This document shows positions 14,832 through 23,863 of a stretch of 33,654 bases of DNA, in pieces. The DNA is taken from the NCBI RefSeq assembly GCF_000455265.1, contig NZ_HG005145.1, positions 1 through 33,654 of the forward strand, given 5' to 3'. Each line of letters begins with the position of its first letter. The stretch's first letter is position 1. The notes below the pieces were generated by a model that did no database searches, had not been told where the DNA came from, and saw nothing but the letters and a program-made list of their open reading frames with translations. A program made the translations under genes and the position numbers. Source of the DNA: Paenibacillus antibioticophila (lineage in GTDB: Bacteria; Bacillota; Bacilli; Paenibacillales; Paenibacillaceae).

Positions 14832-16441
14832 CACTGGTTTCCTCCAAGATTCCTTTTTCCCGGTGACGGATCATGTGCTTGCGCCACCTTGCATCATCAC
14901 GGTCCGGGAAGTCCTCCCGGTAATGACCGCCTCGGCTCTCCTCGCGGGTCAACGCGGACTCAGCCAATAGCAGTGCGCTGGTTAGCATATTCGCAAATTC
15001 CAACTGCTCGCGGCTAGTCAGGGTGGACTCAAAAAGCGGCAACTGCCGCTTCAGCTCTTCAATCCCCTTGAGCAACCCCTCTCCAGTGCGTCGAAGTCCT
15101 ACCTGTCGTACCATGACCTTTTGCAGTTTAAGCCGCCGTTCTACAATCGGCTGCAGGGTCGCAGCCGGACGCCGGTCCCGGCAAGCTATTCCTTGGCCTG
15201 TAATAGCTAACGGAGTCAGCCTGGAGATCTGCTCCACAATTCGCGCGCCGAATACAATGGCTTCAGATAGCGAGTTGCTGGCCAGACGATTCGCCCCATG
15301 CACGCCGGTGGAAGATACTTCCCCGCAAGCGAACAGGCGATGAATATTCGTCTCGCCATAAGGCCCCGTACGCACGCCTCCCATCATATAATGCGCAGCC
15401 GGAGCGACAGGAATCCAATCGGTCGTCAAATCCAGGCCATATGTAAGACATGTCTCATAAATCGTCGGAAAACGGTGCTTAATCATTTCCGGAGCTTCAT
15501 GCGAAATATCCAGGTACACTACGCTCGACCTGGTTAATTCCATCTCCGCTACGATGGCCCGGGCGACAATATCGCGAGGCGCCAGCTCCAGCAGCTCGTG
15601 ATAGCGCTCCATGAAGCGCTCGCCATGAATATTGCGGAGCACCGCTCCTTCGCCGCGCACCGCCTCCGAGATCAGGAACCGCGGAGCGCCAGGATAGCAT
15701 AGCGAGGTCGGATGGAATTGGATAAATTCCATATCCCGGATCTCGGCCCCTGCCCGATAAGCCATTGCGATGCCGTCCGCCGTAGCGACCTCCGGATTCG
15801 TCGTGTAGCGATAGAGCTGTCCGGCGCCTCCGCTGCAGAGAATGGTTGCCTTTTTCCCCCGCAAAAAAAACGCGCTGTCCGTCCGGCTGCTGTACTAAAG
15901 CACCCAGACATTCCTCACCCTCTGTAATCAGATCGATCACATAATGATCTTCCCACAGCTCCACATTCGGAGAATGGATCACCTGCTCCGATAATGCCCG
16001 CACGATCTCATAGCCGGTCGCATCCCCATTGGCATGAAGTATTCTGCGGTGGCTATGGGCGCCTTCCTTCGTCAGAGCGATCTCCCCATTCTCCAGATCG
16101 AAGGCCGTTCCCAGCTTCATCAATTCCCTGACCCGGTCCGGGCCCTCCTGAACAAGAATATCCACGGCCTGTGAAGAGCATAGTCCTGCTCCCGCCAGCA
16201 GAGTATCCTCAAGGTGGGATTGAGGCGAATCCTCCTCAGAGAATACCGCCGCAATCCCTCCCTGCGCATATCTCGTATTACTCTCCAGCAGGGATCGCTT
16301 CGTGATCATTGTGACCTGATGCTCTTCGGCCGCACGTATTGCAGTATAAAGACCGGCAATTCCAGAGCCGATGACAATCACATCCGTATCCAGAACCGGT
16401 AGCTCGTTCAAATCAAAATTCACTAAATATCGCGGTATCAT
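14821..16441 (-). pseudogene. nadB: L-aspartate oxidase, frame broken at a T8 run
   Basis: NadB oxidises aspartate to iminoaspartate for quinolinate synthesis. The first part (from ATG 16441) has the FAD motif VIGSGIAGLYTAIRAA, RYAQGGIAAVFSEEDS and AHSHRRILHANGDATG. The frame then becomes nonsense after PDGQRVFF. The remainder resumes in another frame as RGKKATILCSGGAGQLYRYT and DMEFIQFHPTSLCY, running to 14821. The switch is at eight consecutive T on the minus strand (15863-15870); seven T would restore one reading frame of about 539 aa, matching the family. Everything else is well conserved, so this is a sequencing error, a very recent mutation or a slippage site. Confidence 0.88.
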
Positions 16442-16480
16442 GACTTTTGTCGCCTGCCCTTGAACAGAGAGTAGCGCATG

Positions 16481-17419
16481 CTACTTAACTTGTAACATGC
16501 GCTCTAGTGAGAGTCTCGCCTTATCAGCAACGGCGGTCGGCACGTAAATTTCCGGCTGCATCGTCTCCAGGCATTTAACCAGTTTTTTCAGATTATTGAC
16601 CTTCATATTGGGGCAAACCAGAAATTTGGTGGCAAAATGGAAGGCTTTATCCGGGCTGTCCTTACGCAGCTGATACCCTGTTCCATCCTCGGTTCCTACG
16701 ATGAACTCCTTCGCAGGCGAATTCTTGCAGTAATCGAGAATAGCTGTCGTACTGCCCACGTAATCCCCCATCGCTACAACCTCTGGGCGGCATTCCGGAT
16801 GCACGACAAATTCGGCGTTCGGATATTTGGCCTTCATCTCCACAACATCCTTCACCGTCAGCATATCATGAGTGTTGCAGTACCCTTCCCAGATAATCAG
16901 CTTCTTATCGGTATGCTGCTGAACATAGTGTCCCAGGTTTTTATCCGGAACCCAAATAATCTCCTCAGCATCAACGGAATTGATCACCTTGACCGCATTG
17001 GATGAAGTACAGCAAATATCCGTCTCGGCTTTGATCTCGGCCGATGAGTTAATATAAGTAACAACCTTGGCATTCGGATGCTGAGCCTTCAGCTTCCGAA
17101 GACCATCCACATTGACCATGTCGGCCATCGGGCAGCCTGCACGCTCATCAGGGATTAATACCGTCTTATTAGGAGCTAGAATTTTGGCACTTTCTCCCAT
17201 AAAGTGAACCCCGCAGAAGACGATCGTCTCTGCATCCGTAGAGGCTGCCTTCTGGGCAAGCAAAAAAGAGTCGCCGCGAAAATCGGCTACCTCCTGAATC
17301 TCATCACGTTGATAATAGTGAGCAAGTATAATAGCATTCCGTTCCTTCTTAAGTTGAACCAGCTTCTCCTTCAGCTCACGGTTCATCTCCGCTTTCCGTT
17401 CAAGTGCAAGAGCTTCCAC
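16481..17419 (-). CDS. nadA: Quinolinate synthase A
   Basis: A 312-residue [4Fe-4S] enzyme condensing iminoaspartate with dihydroxyacetone phosphate. The three expected cluster cysteines are in ERAGCPMADMV, VHPECRPEV and LVCPNMKVNN. ILAHYYQRDEIQEVADFRGD and FCGVHFMGESAKIL are family hallmarks. The frame is open 37 codons further, but GTG at 17419 is preferred because GGGAGGG lies 6 nt upstream. It is the first gene of nadA-nadB-nadC, behind a TTGACA promoter; this cluster sits elsewhere in B. subtilis. Confidence 0.94.
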   Translation of the reverse strand: MEALALERKAEMNRELKEKLVQLKKERNAIILAHYYQRDEIQEVADFRGDSFLLAQKAASTDAETIVFCGVHFMGESAKILAPNKTVLIPDERAGCPMADMVNVDGLRKLKAQHPNAKVVTYINSSAEIKAETDICCTSSNAVKVINSVDAEEIIWVPDKNLGHYVQQHTDKKLIIWEGYCNTHDMLTVKDVVEMKAKYPNAEFVVHPECRPEVVAMGDYVGSTTAILDYCKNSPAKEFIVGTEDGTGYQLRKDSPDKAFHFATKFLVCPNMKVNNLKKLVKCLETMQPEIYVPTAVADKARLSLERMLQVK

Positions 17420-17545
17420 CTGATACCCTCCCCTATGTGCGCCCGCGATTGATCGCGATTCTCTCTCTTGTCCGCAGTCCATAATATTGTGCAAAAAAGC
17501 GCATGCCCGAATGAACGTCATCCAGGACACATTGTGTTAACAACT

Positions 17546-17574
17546 AATTTACACAAGGGATCAAGCGCTGTCAA
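17546..17574 (-). promoter_or_regulatory. Promoter of nadA-nadB-nadC with inverted repeats
   Basis: On the minus strand TTGACA (17569-17574), 17 nt and TAAATT (17546-17551). Inverted-repeat elements surround the start: TTGTGT ... ACACAA, and ACACAATGTGT at about 17530-17540. A niacin-responsive NiaR-type repressor would fit the pathway, but the site is not confirmed as such. Confidence 0.6.
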
Positions 17575-17673
17575 TCAATCTGCACCCATAAATATATGCA
17601 ATTTTAACTAAATAAGTTTTACGTAACTTCTTTTTGTTCAACTGATTATAGTTGTGCTTAGAATTTTGAGCGC

Positions 17674-17704
17674 AAAATAACCCGGGCGCAGTTCGCACCC
17701 GGGT
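17674..17704 (-). terminator. Intrinsic terminator of ftsH
   Basis: On the minus strand ACCCGGGTGC and GCGCCCGGGT form a 10-bp GC-rich stem with a GAACT loop, then TATTTTG. It lies 30 nt after the ftsH stop codon and separates ftsH from the nad operon. Confidence 0.85.
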
Positions 17705-17733
17705 CTAATTACTAAGCTTGCCTCTAACTCAGA

Positions 17734-19806
17734 TTAACGATCCTTCGGATCCTCTTCATCCGGCGGCAATTGTGGAGCATGGGCATCCGGATCCTGTGTG
17801 GTATCGTTCGCCGAGCTTCCAGGCACTTCATTCGGAATGTCTCCGCCAGGAATGGCAGGAGCTGCATCCTCTGATTTGCCTTGAATGCGGACACGCACAT
17901 CGCCGATGTTATCTACGATTGGCTGTCCTGACTCAGACGAACCTCCGCTGCCTTGGCCTGAATCCGCATCCGACAGCTTGCCTGTTTCGATCAGTTGCTT
18001 GATTTGGTCCAGCTCCAGCGTCTCAACCTCGAGCAGGGTCTCAGCAATCAGGCGAACCTCATCCGCATGCTCCGTAAGGAGCTGCTTACAGCGCTCATAC
18101 GACTCGCTGATGAAGCGCTGCATTTCTTGATCAATCTCATAAGCGATTTGATCGCTGTAATTCTGCTCGTGTCCAATATCACGGCCCAGGAATACCTGTC
18201 CTTGCGTTGTGCCGAACTGCATCGGTCCGAGCTTCTCACTCATCCCGTATTCGACAATCATGCTGCGGACAATACTGGTTGCTTGCTGGAAGTCGCTGTA
18301 AGCGCCCGTACCGATTTCGCCGATGAATAATTCTTCGGCGACCCGGCCGCCGAGCAAGCCTGTAACTTTATCCAGCAGTTCCTGCTTGGTTACCAGCATG
18401 CGGTCTTCCTTCGGAAGCATAATGACATATCCGCCTGCCCGCCCGCGCGGGATAATGGTCACCTTGTGAACCATATCGGCATGCTCTAGGAAGTAGCCGA
18501 CAATCGTATGACCTGCTTCGTGGAAAGCAACAATCCGTTTCTCACGATCGCTGATCACCCGGCTGCGCTTCTCGGTACCGACGATGACACGGTCAATCGC
18601 CTCATCGACCTCGCGCATGGAGATATCCTTCCGGTTGCGCCGTGCTGCGAGGAGCGCTGCTTCATTCAGCAGGTTCTCAAGATCAGCGCCGGTGAAGCCG
18701 GTCGTGCGTTTCGCAATGACATCCAGGCGCACATCCTTGGTCAGCGGCTTATTGCGCGCGTGAACCTTAAGGACGGCCTCCCGACCCTTCACATCCGGAC
18801 GGTCAACCGTAATCTGACGGTCAAAGCGTCCCGGACGAAGCAAGGCCGGATCCAGAATATCGGCACGGTTCGTCGCCGCAACGATAATGATTCCTTCGTT
18901 ACCCCCGAATCCATCCATCTCAACAAGCAATTGGTTCAAGGTTTGCTCGCGTTCATCATGCCCGCCGCCGAGTCCGGCGCCGCGCTGACGGCCTACGGCA
19001 TCAATTTCATCAATAAAGATAATACATGGCGCGTTCTTCTTCGCATTTTCGAACAAGTCGCGTACCCGTGACGCACCGACACCGACGAACATTTCCACGA
19101 AGTCGGAACCGGAAATACTGAAGAACGGAACACCCGCTTCCCCGGCTACCGCACGGGCGAGCAAGGTCTTACCTGTCCCCGGAGGACCTACCAACAGAAC
19201 CCCTTTTGGAATGCGTGCGCCAACGGCGGAGAATTTGCGAGGGTCTTTGAGGAATTCAACGACCTCTACAAGCTCTTGCTTCTCTTCATCAGCACCGGCG
19301 ACATCCTCGAAGGTCACCTTTTTCTTCTCTTCATTATAGAGACGTGCACGGCTCTTGCCAAAGTTCATTACCTTGCCGCCGCCGCCCTGAGCCTGATTGA
19401 ACAGGAAGAAGAACAGTATGAACATAATGGCGAGCGGAATAATGGAAGTCAGGAAGGTCAGCCAGATGCTTTCGCCCTGCATTTTCTTCCAAGTCAACTC
19501 AAACCCGTTCTGCTCACTAAGGTCTGTAATCTCCTTCAGCACATTGTCATCGGCAGGAATGTAGGCGGAGAAGTTGGTTGTCTTGTCATCCCCAACCTTC
19601 TCTTTATAATTACCGGTCACCAGATAAGCGTAACCGTCAAATTTGCCGGTCATTTCCTTAATATTGTCCGCCTTGAGCTGCTGTCTCAGTTCGCTATAAC
19701 TAGGGGTGACGGTTGTCTCATTTCCACTGTTGAGGAATTGGACGATGCCCACCACGACTAAGAATAGTATCAAATAAAAACCAGAATTCCGGATGAACCG
19801 ACTCAT
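17734..19806 (-). CDS. ftsH: ATP-dependent zinc metalloprotease FtsH
   Basis: A 690-residue membrane AAA+ protease. Two transmembrane segments (about 8-25 and 110-130) flank an extracytoplasmic domain. The AAA domain has Walker A GPPGTGKT, Walker B CIIFIDEIDAVG and the SRH region ATNRADILDPALLRPGRFDR. The peptidase domain has the zinc motif HEAGH. The C-terminal tail of about 70 residues is Gly/Ser/Asp/Pro-rich and probably disordered, a little longer than in Bacillus. GGAGG lies 8 nt before the ATG. It has its own promoter and terminator. Confidence 0.98.
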   Translation of the reverse strand: MSRFIRNSGFYLILFLVVVGIVQFLNSGNETTVTPSYSELRQQLKADNIKEMTGKFDGYAYLVTGNYKEKVGDDKTTNFSAYIPADDNVLKEITDLSEQNGFELTWKKMQGESIWLTFLTSIIPLAIMFILFFFLFNQAQGGGGKVMNFGKSRARLYNEEKKKVTFEDVAGADEEKQELVEVVEFLKDPRKFSAVGARIPKGVLLVGPPGTGKTLLARAVAGEAGVPFFSISGSDFVEMFVGVGASRVRDLFENAKKNAPCIIFIDEIDAVGRQRGAGLGGGHDEREQTLNQLLVEMDGFGGNEGIIIVAATNRADILDPALLRPGRFDRQITVDRPDVKGREAVLKVHARNKPLTKDVRLDVIAKRTTGFTGADLENLLNEAALLAARRNRKDISMREVDEAIDRVIVGTEKRSRVISDREKRIVAFHEAGHTIVGYFLEHADMVHKVTIIPRGRAGGYVIMLPKEDRMLVTKQELLDKVTGLLGGRVAEELFIGEIGTGAYSDFQQATSIVRSMIVEYGMSEKLGPMQFGTTQGQVFLGRDIGHEQNYSDQIAYEIDQEMQRFISESYERCKQLLTEHADEVRLIAETLLEVETLELDQIKQLIETGKLSDADSGQGSGGSSESGQPIVDNIGDVRVRIQGKSEDAAPAIPGGDIPNEVPGSSANDTTQDPDAHAPQLPPDEEDPKDR

Positions 19807-19835
19807 CCCCTACCTCCTCTCAAAAACCTTAAGTA

Positions 19836-19865
19836 ATTTTAACACAGCCGCTCATGCCATTTCAA
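19836..19865 (-). promoter_or_regulatory. ftsH promoter (sigma-A)
   Basis: On the minus strand TTGAAA (19860-19865), 18 nt and TAAAAT (19836-19841), about 30 nt upstream of the ftsH ATG. Confidence 0.6.
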
Positions 19866-19902
19866 AAAACTTAGGCAGCCTAGCTTCGTACACCCGAAAT
19901 TC

Positions 19903-20445
19903 TTACTGGTGAGTGTATACTTCGGGCTTCAGAACCCCGACAAACGGGAGGTTGCGGTACTTCTCAGCATAATCGAGACCATACCCGACAATAAAGGCAT
20001 CCGGCATGATAAATCCGGCCAGATCGGCCTCCAGATCAACGGTACGGCCGCTCGGTTTATCGAACAAGGTGACGATCTTGACCGAGTTGACCTTCCGGCG
20101 TTCCAGAACATCAACCAGGTAGCTCAGGGTCAGTCCGCTATCAATAATGTCTTCCACAATTAGAATGTCTCTTCCCTCTACGGAATTATCCAGGTCCTTG
20201 ATAATCTTGACCTCGCCCGAAGAACGGGTAGATGCTCCATAGCTTGATACGGCCATAAAATCAATTTCGATCGGGACCGTGATCTCCTTGATCAGATCAG
20301 CCATGAAAATAAACGCGCCCTTCAGGATACAAATCACCAGCGGGTTTCGGCCTGCATATTCTTCACTCAGCTGGCGCCCAAGCTCTACGACCTTATCCTG
20401 AATCTGTTCGCGGGTAATCAGTACTTCCATAATGTCGTTCTGCAA
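19903..20445 (-). CDS. hpt: Hypoxanthine phosphoribosyltransferase
   Basis: A 180-residue purine salvage enzyme making IMP/GMP from hypoxanthine/guanine and PRPP. LVICILKGAFIFMADLIKEI, VSSYGASTRSSGEVKII (flexible loop), the PRPP motif ILIVEDIIDSGLTLSYL and VGYGLDYAEKYRNLPFVGVL are all present. The TTG start at 20445 lies 10 nt after AGGAGG and reproduces the length of B. subtilis HprT (180 aa). It lies downstream of tilS, as in Bacillus. Confidence 0.95.
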   Translation of the reverse strand: MQNDIMEVLITREQIQDKVVELGRQLSEEYAGRNPLVICILKGAFIFMADLIKEITVPIEIDFMAVSSYGASTRSSGEVKIIKDLDNSVEGRDILIVEDIIDSGLTLSYLVDVLERRKVNSVKIVTLFDKPSGRTVDLEADLAGFIMPDAFIVGYGLDYAEKYRNLPFVGVLKPEVYTHQ

Positions 20446-20509
20446 AGTAAATAAACCTCCTACGTTATACTATGAATGCAAATCCTGGGATAACCTCCAG
20501 GCGAATGAA

Positions 20510-21948
20510 TTAATCCCGTTCCATTCTCATTCGGAGAAGGGAGGACGTACGCTCGTTCACCACTGCAACCGATGAGCGGCGAACCCCGGGAATCCATACA
20601 ATCCGTCCTGCAGCATCTGCAATCATTGGAATTCGGGAACGAAGAGAGGGAGGGATCTTCTCATCGATAAAGATATCCTTCACTTTCTTGCTTCCATTCA
20701 TCCCGAATACCTTCATGCTGTCTCCTGCAAGCCGGGAGCGAACCGTCAGCGGGTACTCCAGGCCATCCGCATCGAATACTGCCTCATCTTTGCCTTCCGG
20801 CAGCATCTCCGACAGACTAGCTCCAGCCTCATGCCGGGTAAAATGTACGATATGCCCCGTGTCCATGACAGACACTTCCGCCGGAAAACATTCCACAACA
20901 TATGTATAATGAGGAATTGCACTTTCCGCTCGGGCAGATACAAAACGGATGAGATCATATTCGCGAATGCAGCGGACACCGCCGCCCAAATCCAGAGTCC
21001 AGGTTGTGGGCTGACTTTGAACCGTCCCTTTCCGAATCGCTTCAATTCTGGCAAAATCGCCGTCATCCGTGCCCAAAGGCAGATAATTTAATATTAGTTT
21101 AATCAACCTCCGTTGTAAAGCAAGATGTAGGTCTGCCACATCCTGTGCCCGAACCATCATTTCTTCCTTTCCGCAGCTCACGATTTGCCGGTAAATCCGC
21201 TCAGCCTCCGATTGAAGATAATCATCTTCCTCTGCCATAATCTCGGACAAACGATTCAAGGAATGGGATAACTGCTCATTATATTGCCCTAAAAAAGGGA
21301 GTACATCCATCCGAATTTCGTTCCTCATATACTTGGGCAGCAGGTTCGAGCTGTCGATCACATACGGAATTTTGGCCTGGTCGCAGGCTTGCACCAGGGT
21401 GTTTTTGTTCATACGAAGCAGAGGCCGGATCAGTTCCACTTTTTTTCTTTCCGCTTCATTCGCATTCCGCTGATCCCTGAGGGACCACTGCCCCGCAGCA
21501 GACGCATTATAACGGTCTCGGCCTGGTCATCCCCGTGATGGGCCAGAGCAATGGCCTGCGCGCGGTACTTATCGGCAACCTGATGAAGGAACGCATACCG
21601 CTTCTCCCGGGCAGCCTCCTGGCCGCCCTTGCCTGATTCCTTCATGTAGGCAGGAACGTCAAAAACGCCGAGCTCGAACGGAATGTTCAGCTCCTCAGCC
21701 AATCTCCGTACAAACTCGGCCTCTTCATCCGATTCCTGACCCCGAAAGCCATGATTCACATGGGCACACACCAAGGATAACTTCATATCCGGATCTTGCG
21801 AAATTTCATTTAATATATGCAGCAGGATTGTGGAATCCGGTCCGCCGGATACGGCGGTGATAATCACATCGCCCGGAGACCATAGCTTATGCTCAAGCCC
21901 GATTTGGCGAACCTCGCGGACCAGCCGATATAGCGCTGGGTGAGTCAA
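20510..21948 (-). CDS. tilS: tRNA(Ile)-lysidine synthase, frame interrupted at A AAA AAG
   Basis: TilS converts C34 of tRNA-Ile(CAU) to lysidine and is essential in B. subtilis. The first frame (TTG at 21948, 172 aa) has the PP-loop VSGGPDS, CAHVNHGFRGQESDEEAEFV and ALAHHGDDQAETVIMRLLRG, then ends as KRKEKKWN-stop at 21430. The next frame resumes without loss as VELIRPLLRMNKNTLVQACD through the C-terminal domains to 20510. The switch is exactly at AAAAAAG (21439-21445), in phase as A AAA AAG. A -1 slip there rebuilds one protein of about 479 aa, normal for the family (B. subtilis about 472). A missing A in the read would have the same effect. Confidence 0.9.
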
Positions 21949-21972
21949 GCTGTTCGCCCCCTTTTTTTAATA

Positions 21973-22008
21973 CTTCGTGATCAAAAGATGACTTTTTGAA
22001 CAACCTTT
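21973..22008 (+). repeat. Dispersed intergenic repeat, copy B (36 nt)
   Basis: A 36-nt unit starting CTTCGTGATCAAAAGATGAC and ending TTTTTGAACAACCTTT, identical over 36 nt to 28686-28721 in the opposite orientation. It lies between the yabT stop codon and the tilS start. Confidence 0.85.
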
Positions 22009-22034
22009 GATAGTATCTGTTCTTTATATGCCGT

Positions 22035-22973
22035 CTAAAATCTAAGGCTTAGGTAAATCGCACAGCCAAGCAAGGTGAGGGACAGCGCAAATGCTCCAAC
22101 CATCCAGCCCGGCGTCTTGGCGCTTACTCTTCGAGCGATGTAAGGACCGGTCACGAGCTTCTTCCATGCCTGGCAGGCATGCAGCGTATCGCGGAAATCA
22201 CCGCGCAGGGCAAGCTCAAGCCAGGAGCGGAAGGGGCTGAGCGCCTCATCCGATTGGACGATCAGCAGCAGATCGTTGCTGCTCCGCGTCTGAGGCAGCT
22301 GCTGAGCCGCACGCTTCAGCGGTCCCTCCGCCAGGAGATGAATGCATACGACGGCAAATGAAAACCAGTCATAAGACGGTTCCGCCGTACGGCTCCCCGC
22401 ATTCCAGAACCCACGGTCATACCATTCCGTATATTGTTTAATGCTTTTTCCGACCGCACTGACGCCTCCATAGTCGATCAACTCCACCTCACCGGATGGA
22501 GATACCATCACATTCTCCGGCTTCAGATCCCCGAAGGCCCAGCCCGCCTCATGAAGTGTGCGAAGCTGCTGCAGGAGATGAAGCCCGGCAACATGAAGCC
22601 ACTGTCCGCCTTTGTGCGCAAGGAACGTACGCAGAGCCTCGCCCTTGACGTAGCGCATCACATAGAACGGGATCTCCCGCCCATGGTGAGTGTAGTCATC
22701 CACTTCTACTAAATATGGAGCGTTCCGATTCTCCCCGAGCCCGCGGAGGCGCGTGCGTTGAACCGCCTTCAATACATTGATCTCCGACTGCAGATCCAGT
22801 GTATCAAAGCCCAGCTTCATCGCATAGAGGCGTGCGCTTCCCGTGTGCTTGACCAGATAGACGATCCCATTTGCGCCTTGGCCCAACAGCCGTTGAACCA
22901 CATATTTGCCGCCCTTCCAGCGCCCGGTAACCACTGTCCCTTGCGCCAGATTCCATTTAGACGACGTAGTCAC
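22035..22973 (-). CDS. yabT: Sporulation serine/threonine protein kinase (YabT-like)
   Basis: A 312-residue Hanks-type kinase with a C-terminal membrane anchor (about 290-310, hydrophobic stretch WMVGAFALSLTLLGCAIYL). It has the glycine loop LLGQGANGIVYLV, the ATP lysine in YAMKLGF and the catalytic loop WAFGDLKPENVMV, where HRD is reduced to FGD while Asp, Lys and Asn stay. DYGG replaces DFG. As known for B. subtilis YabT, it lacks the extracellular PASTA sensor of PrkC and acts in the forespore. Its start overlaps the yabS end by 17 nt. Confidence 0.9.
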   Translation of the reverse strand: MTTSSKWNLAQGTVVTGRWKGGKYVVQRLLGQGANGIVYLVKHTGSARLYAMKLGFDTLDLQSEINVLKAVQRTRLRGLGENRNAPYLVEVDDYTHHGREIPFYVMRYVKGEALRTFLAHKGGQWLHVAGLHLLQQLRTLHEAGWAFGDLKPENVMVSPSGEVELIDYGGVSAVGKSIKQYTEWYDRGFWNAGSRTAEPSYDWFSFAVVCIHLLAEGPLKRAAQQLPQTRSSNDLLLIVQSDEALSPFRSWLELALRGDFRDTLHACQAWKKLVTGPYIARRVSAKTPGWMVGAFALSLTLLGCAIYLSLRF

Positions 22974-23709
22974 CGAGCATCCCTTCTCCTCTGTCTGACT
23001 CCTTCAGCCAGTTACTGGAACCATGTCCTTCCAGTGTACCATACCGAAAGAATTCCATCACCTTGAGAATGGCAGGCCCAGTCGGAGTTGCCCCCCGCAT
23101 CGTCAGCTTCTGGAAGATCGAGCGCGCTCCTGTGAGCTCCGTGGTCCAGTCCATATCCATAACCGCTTCTTCCCCGCTGTGCGCCCCGGGAAAATGAAAC
23201 ACCGCAATCCGGCTCGTTCCCTGCCTCGCCCCAAGGCTAAGCATCATATCCCGGATCGCCTCCTCGACGGCTGCGAGCTTTGGTCTCATGCTTGCACTAG
23301 CATCAATAAGCAGCACCACCTCAAGCGCACTGGTCTCACTAAGCTCGTCAATGACCTCCACCACCTGGGAACGAGTGTCCGGAGGCAGGTCCTCAACGGC
23401 TGTGTCCGTCTGTCCCAGAATCTGTCTTAGCTCCTTATTAACCGCATGCTGAATGGTCTGAACCACCGTCTTCCGCGTCATCATCTGCATGGTCTGAGCC
23501 AGCTGCCGGGTGCCGGACATTCGGCTCATTCCGCCTCCGGCTCGAGCGATCTCCTCAATCTCCACACTTCCAAGCTCACCGATCGTTCCATAATCGACAA
23601 TGCCTACTACGTTCACCGTAATCCCCTCTTGCCTGGCCAGTGCAGCCGCCATCACCGGGCTCTCTCCGACATTGGAACAACCATCCGTAATCAGCATAAT
23701 TTGCTTCAT
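22957..23709 (-). CDS. yabS: von Willebrand factor A-domain protein (YabS-like)
   Basis: A 250-residue soluble VWA protein. The metal-coordinating MIDAS Asp-x-Ser-x-Ser is visible as LLIDASASMRPKL near residue 150. Another strand with ITDGCSNVG lies at the N-terminus, and later Thr/Asp elements (RGATPTGPAI, about 215) complete the fold. The ATG at 23709 follows AAGGCGGGG at 6 nt, so the longer open frame is not used. It is the partner of yabT, whose start it overlaps. Biochemical role unknown; a candidate sigma-F promoter lies upstream. Confidence 0.88.
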   Translation of the reverse strand: MKQIMLITDGCSNVGESPVMAAALARQEGITVNVVGIVDYGTIGELGSVEIEEIARAGGGMSRMSGTRQLAQTMQMMTRKTVVQTIQHAVNKELRQILGQTDTAVEDLPPDTRSQVVEVIDELSETSALEVVLLIDASASMRPKLAAVEEAIRDMMLSLGARQGTSRIAVFHFPGAHSGEEAVMDMDWTTELTGARSIFQKLTMRGATPTGPAILKVMEFFRYGTLEGHGSSNWLKESDRGEGMLGDYVV

Positions 23710-23755
23710 TGCAATCCCCGCCTTCATTTGAAATGATTCTATAATTCTCTTTTCT

Positions 23756-23784
23756 ATCATTTCCATTTCGTAGGCATTTCAAAC
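23756..23784 (-). promoter_or_regulatory. Candidate sigma-F (forespore) promoter of yabS-yabT
   Basis: On the minus strand GTTTG (23780-23784), 15 nt and GGAAATGAT (23756-23764) resemble the sigma-F pattern (GYWTA, about 15 nt, GGnnAnAnT) with one mismatch in each box. Forespore expression of yabT is known in B. subtilis. Confidence 0.4.
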
Positions 23785-23863
23785 GGGTCGAAGCAAACAG
23801 TAGGACATTTAAAACGATCCATGAACTGTAAGAAGACGTTGCCCCCAGCGTAAGCTTATAAAG

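Noticed and set aside
14821..16441. Treating the two NadB halves as separate genes
   Set aside because: The second half has no ribosome site of its own and begins in mid-domain; the two halves abut exactly at a homopolymer, so this is one frameshifted gene.
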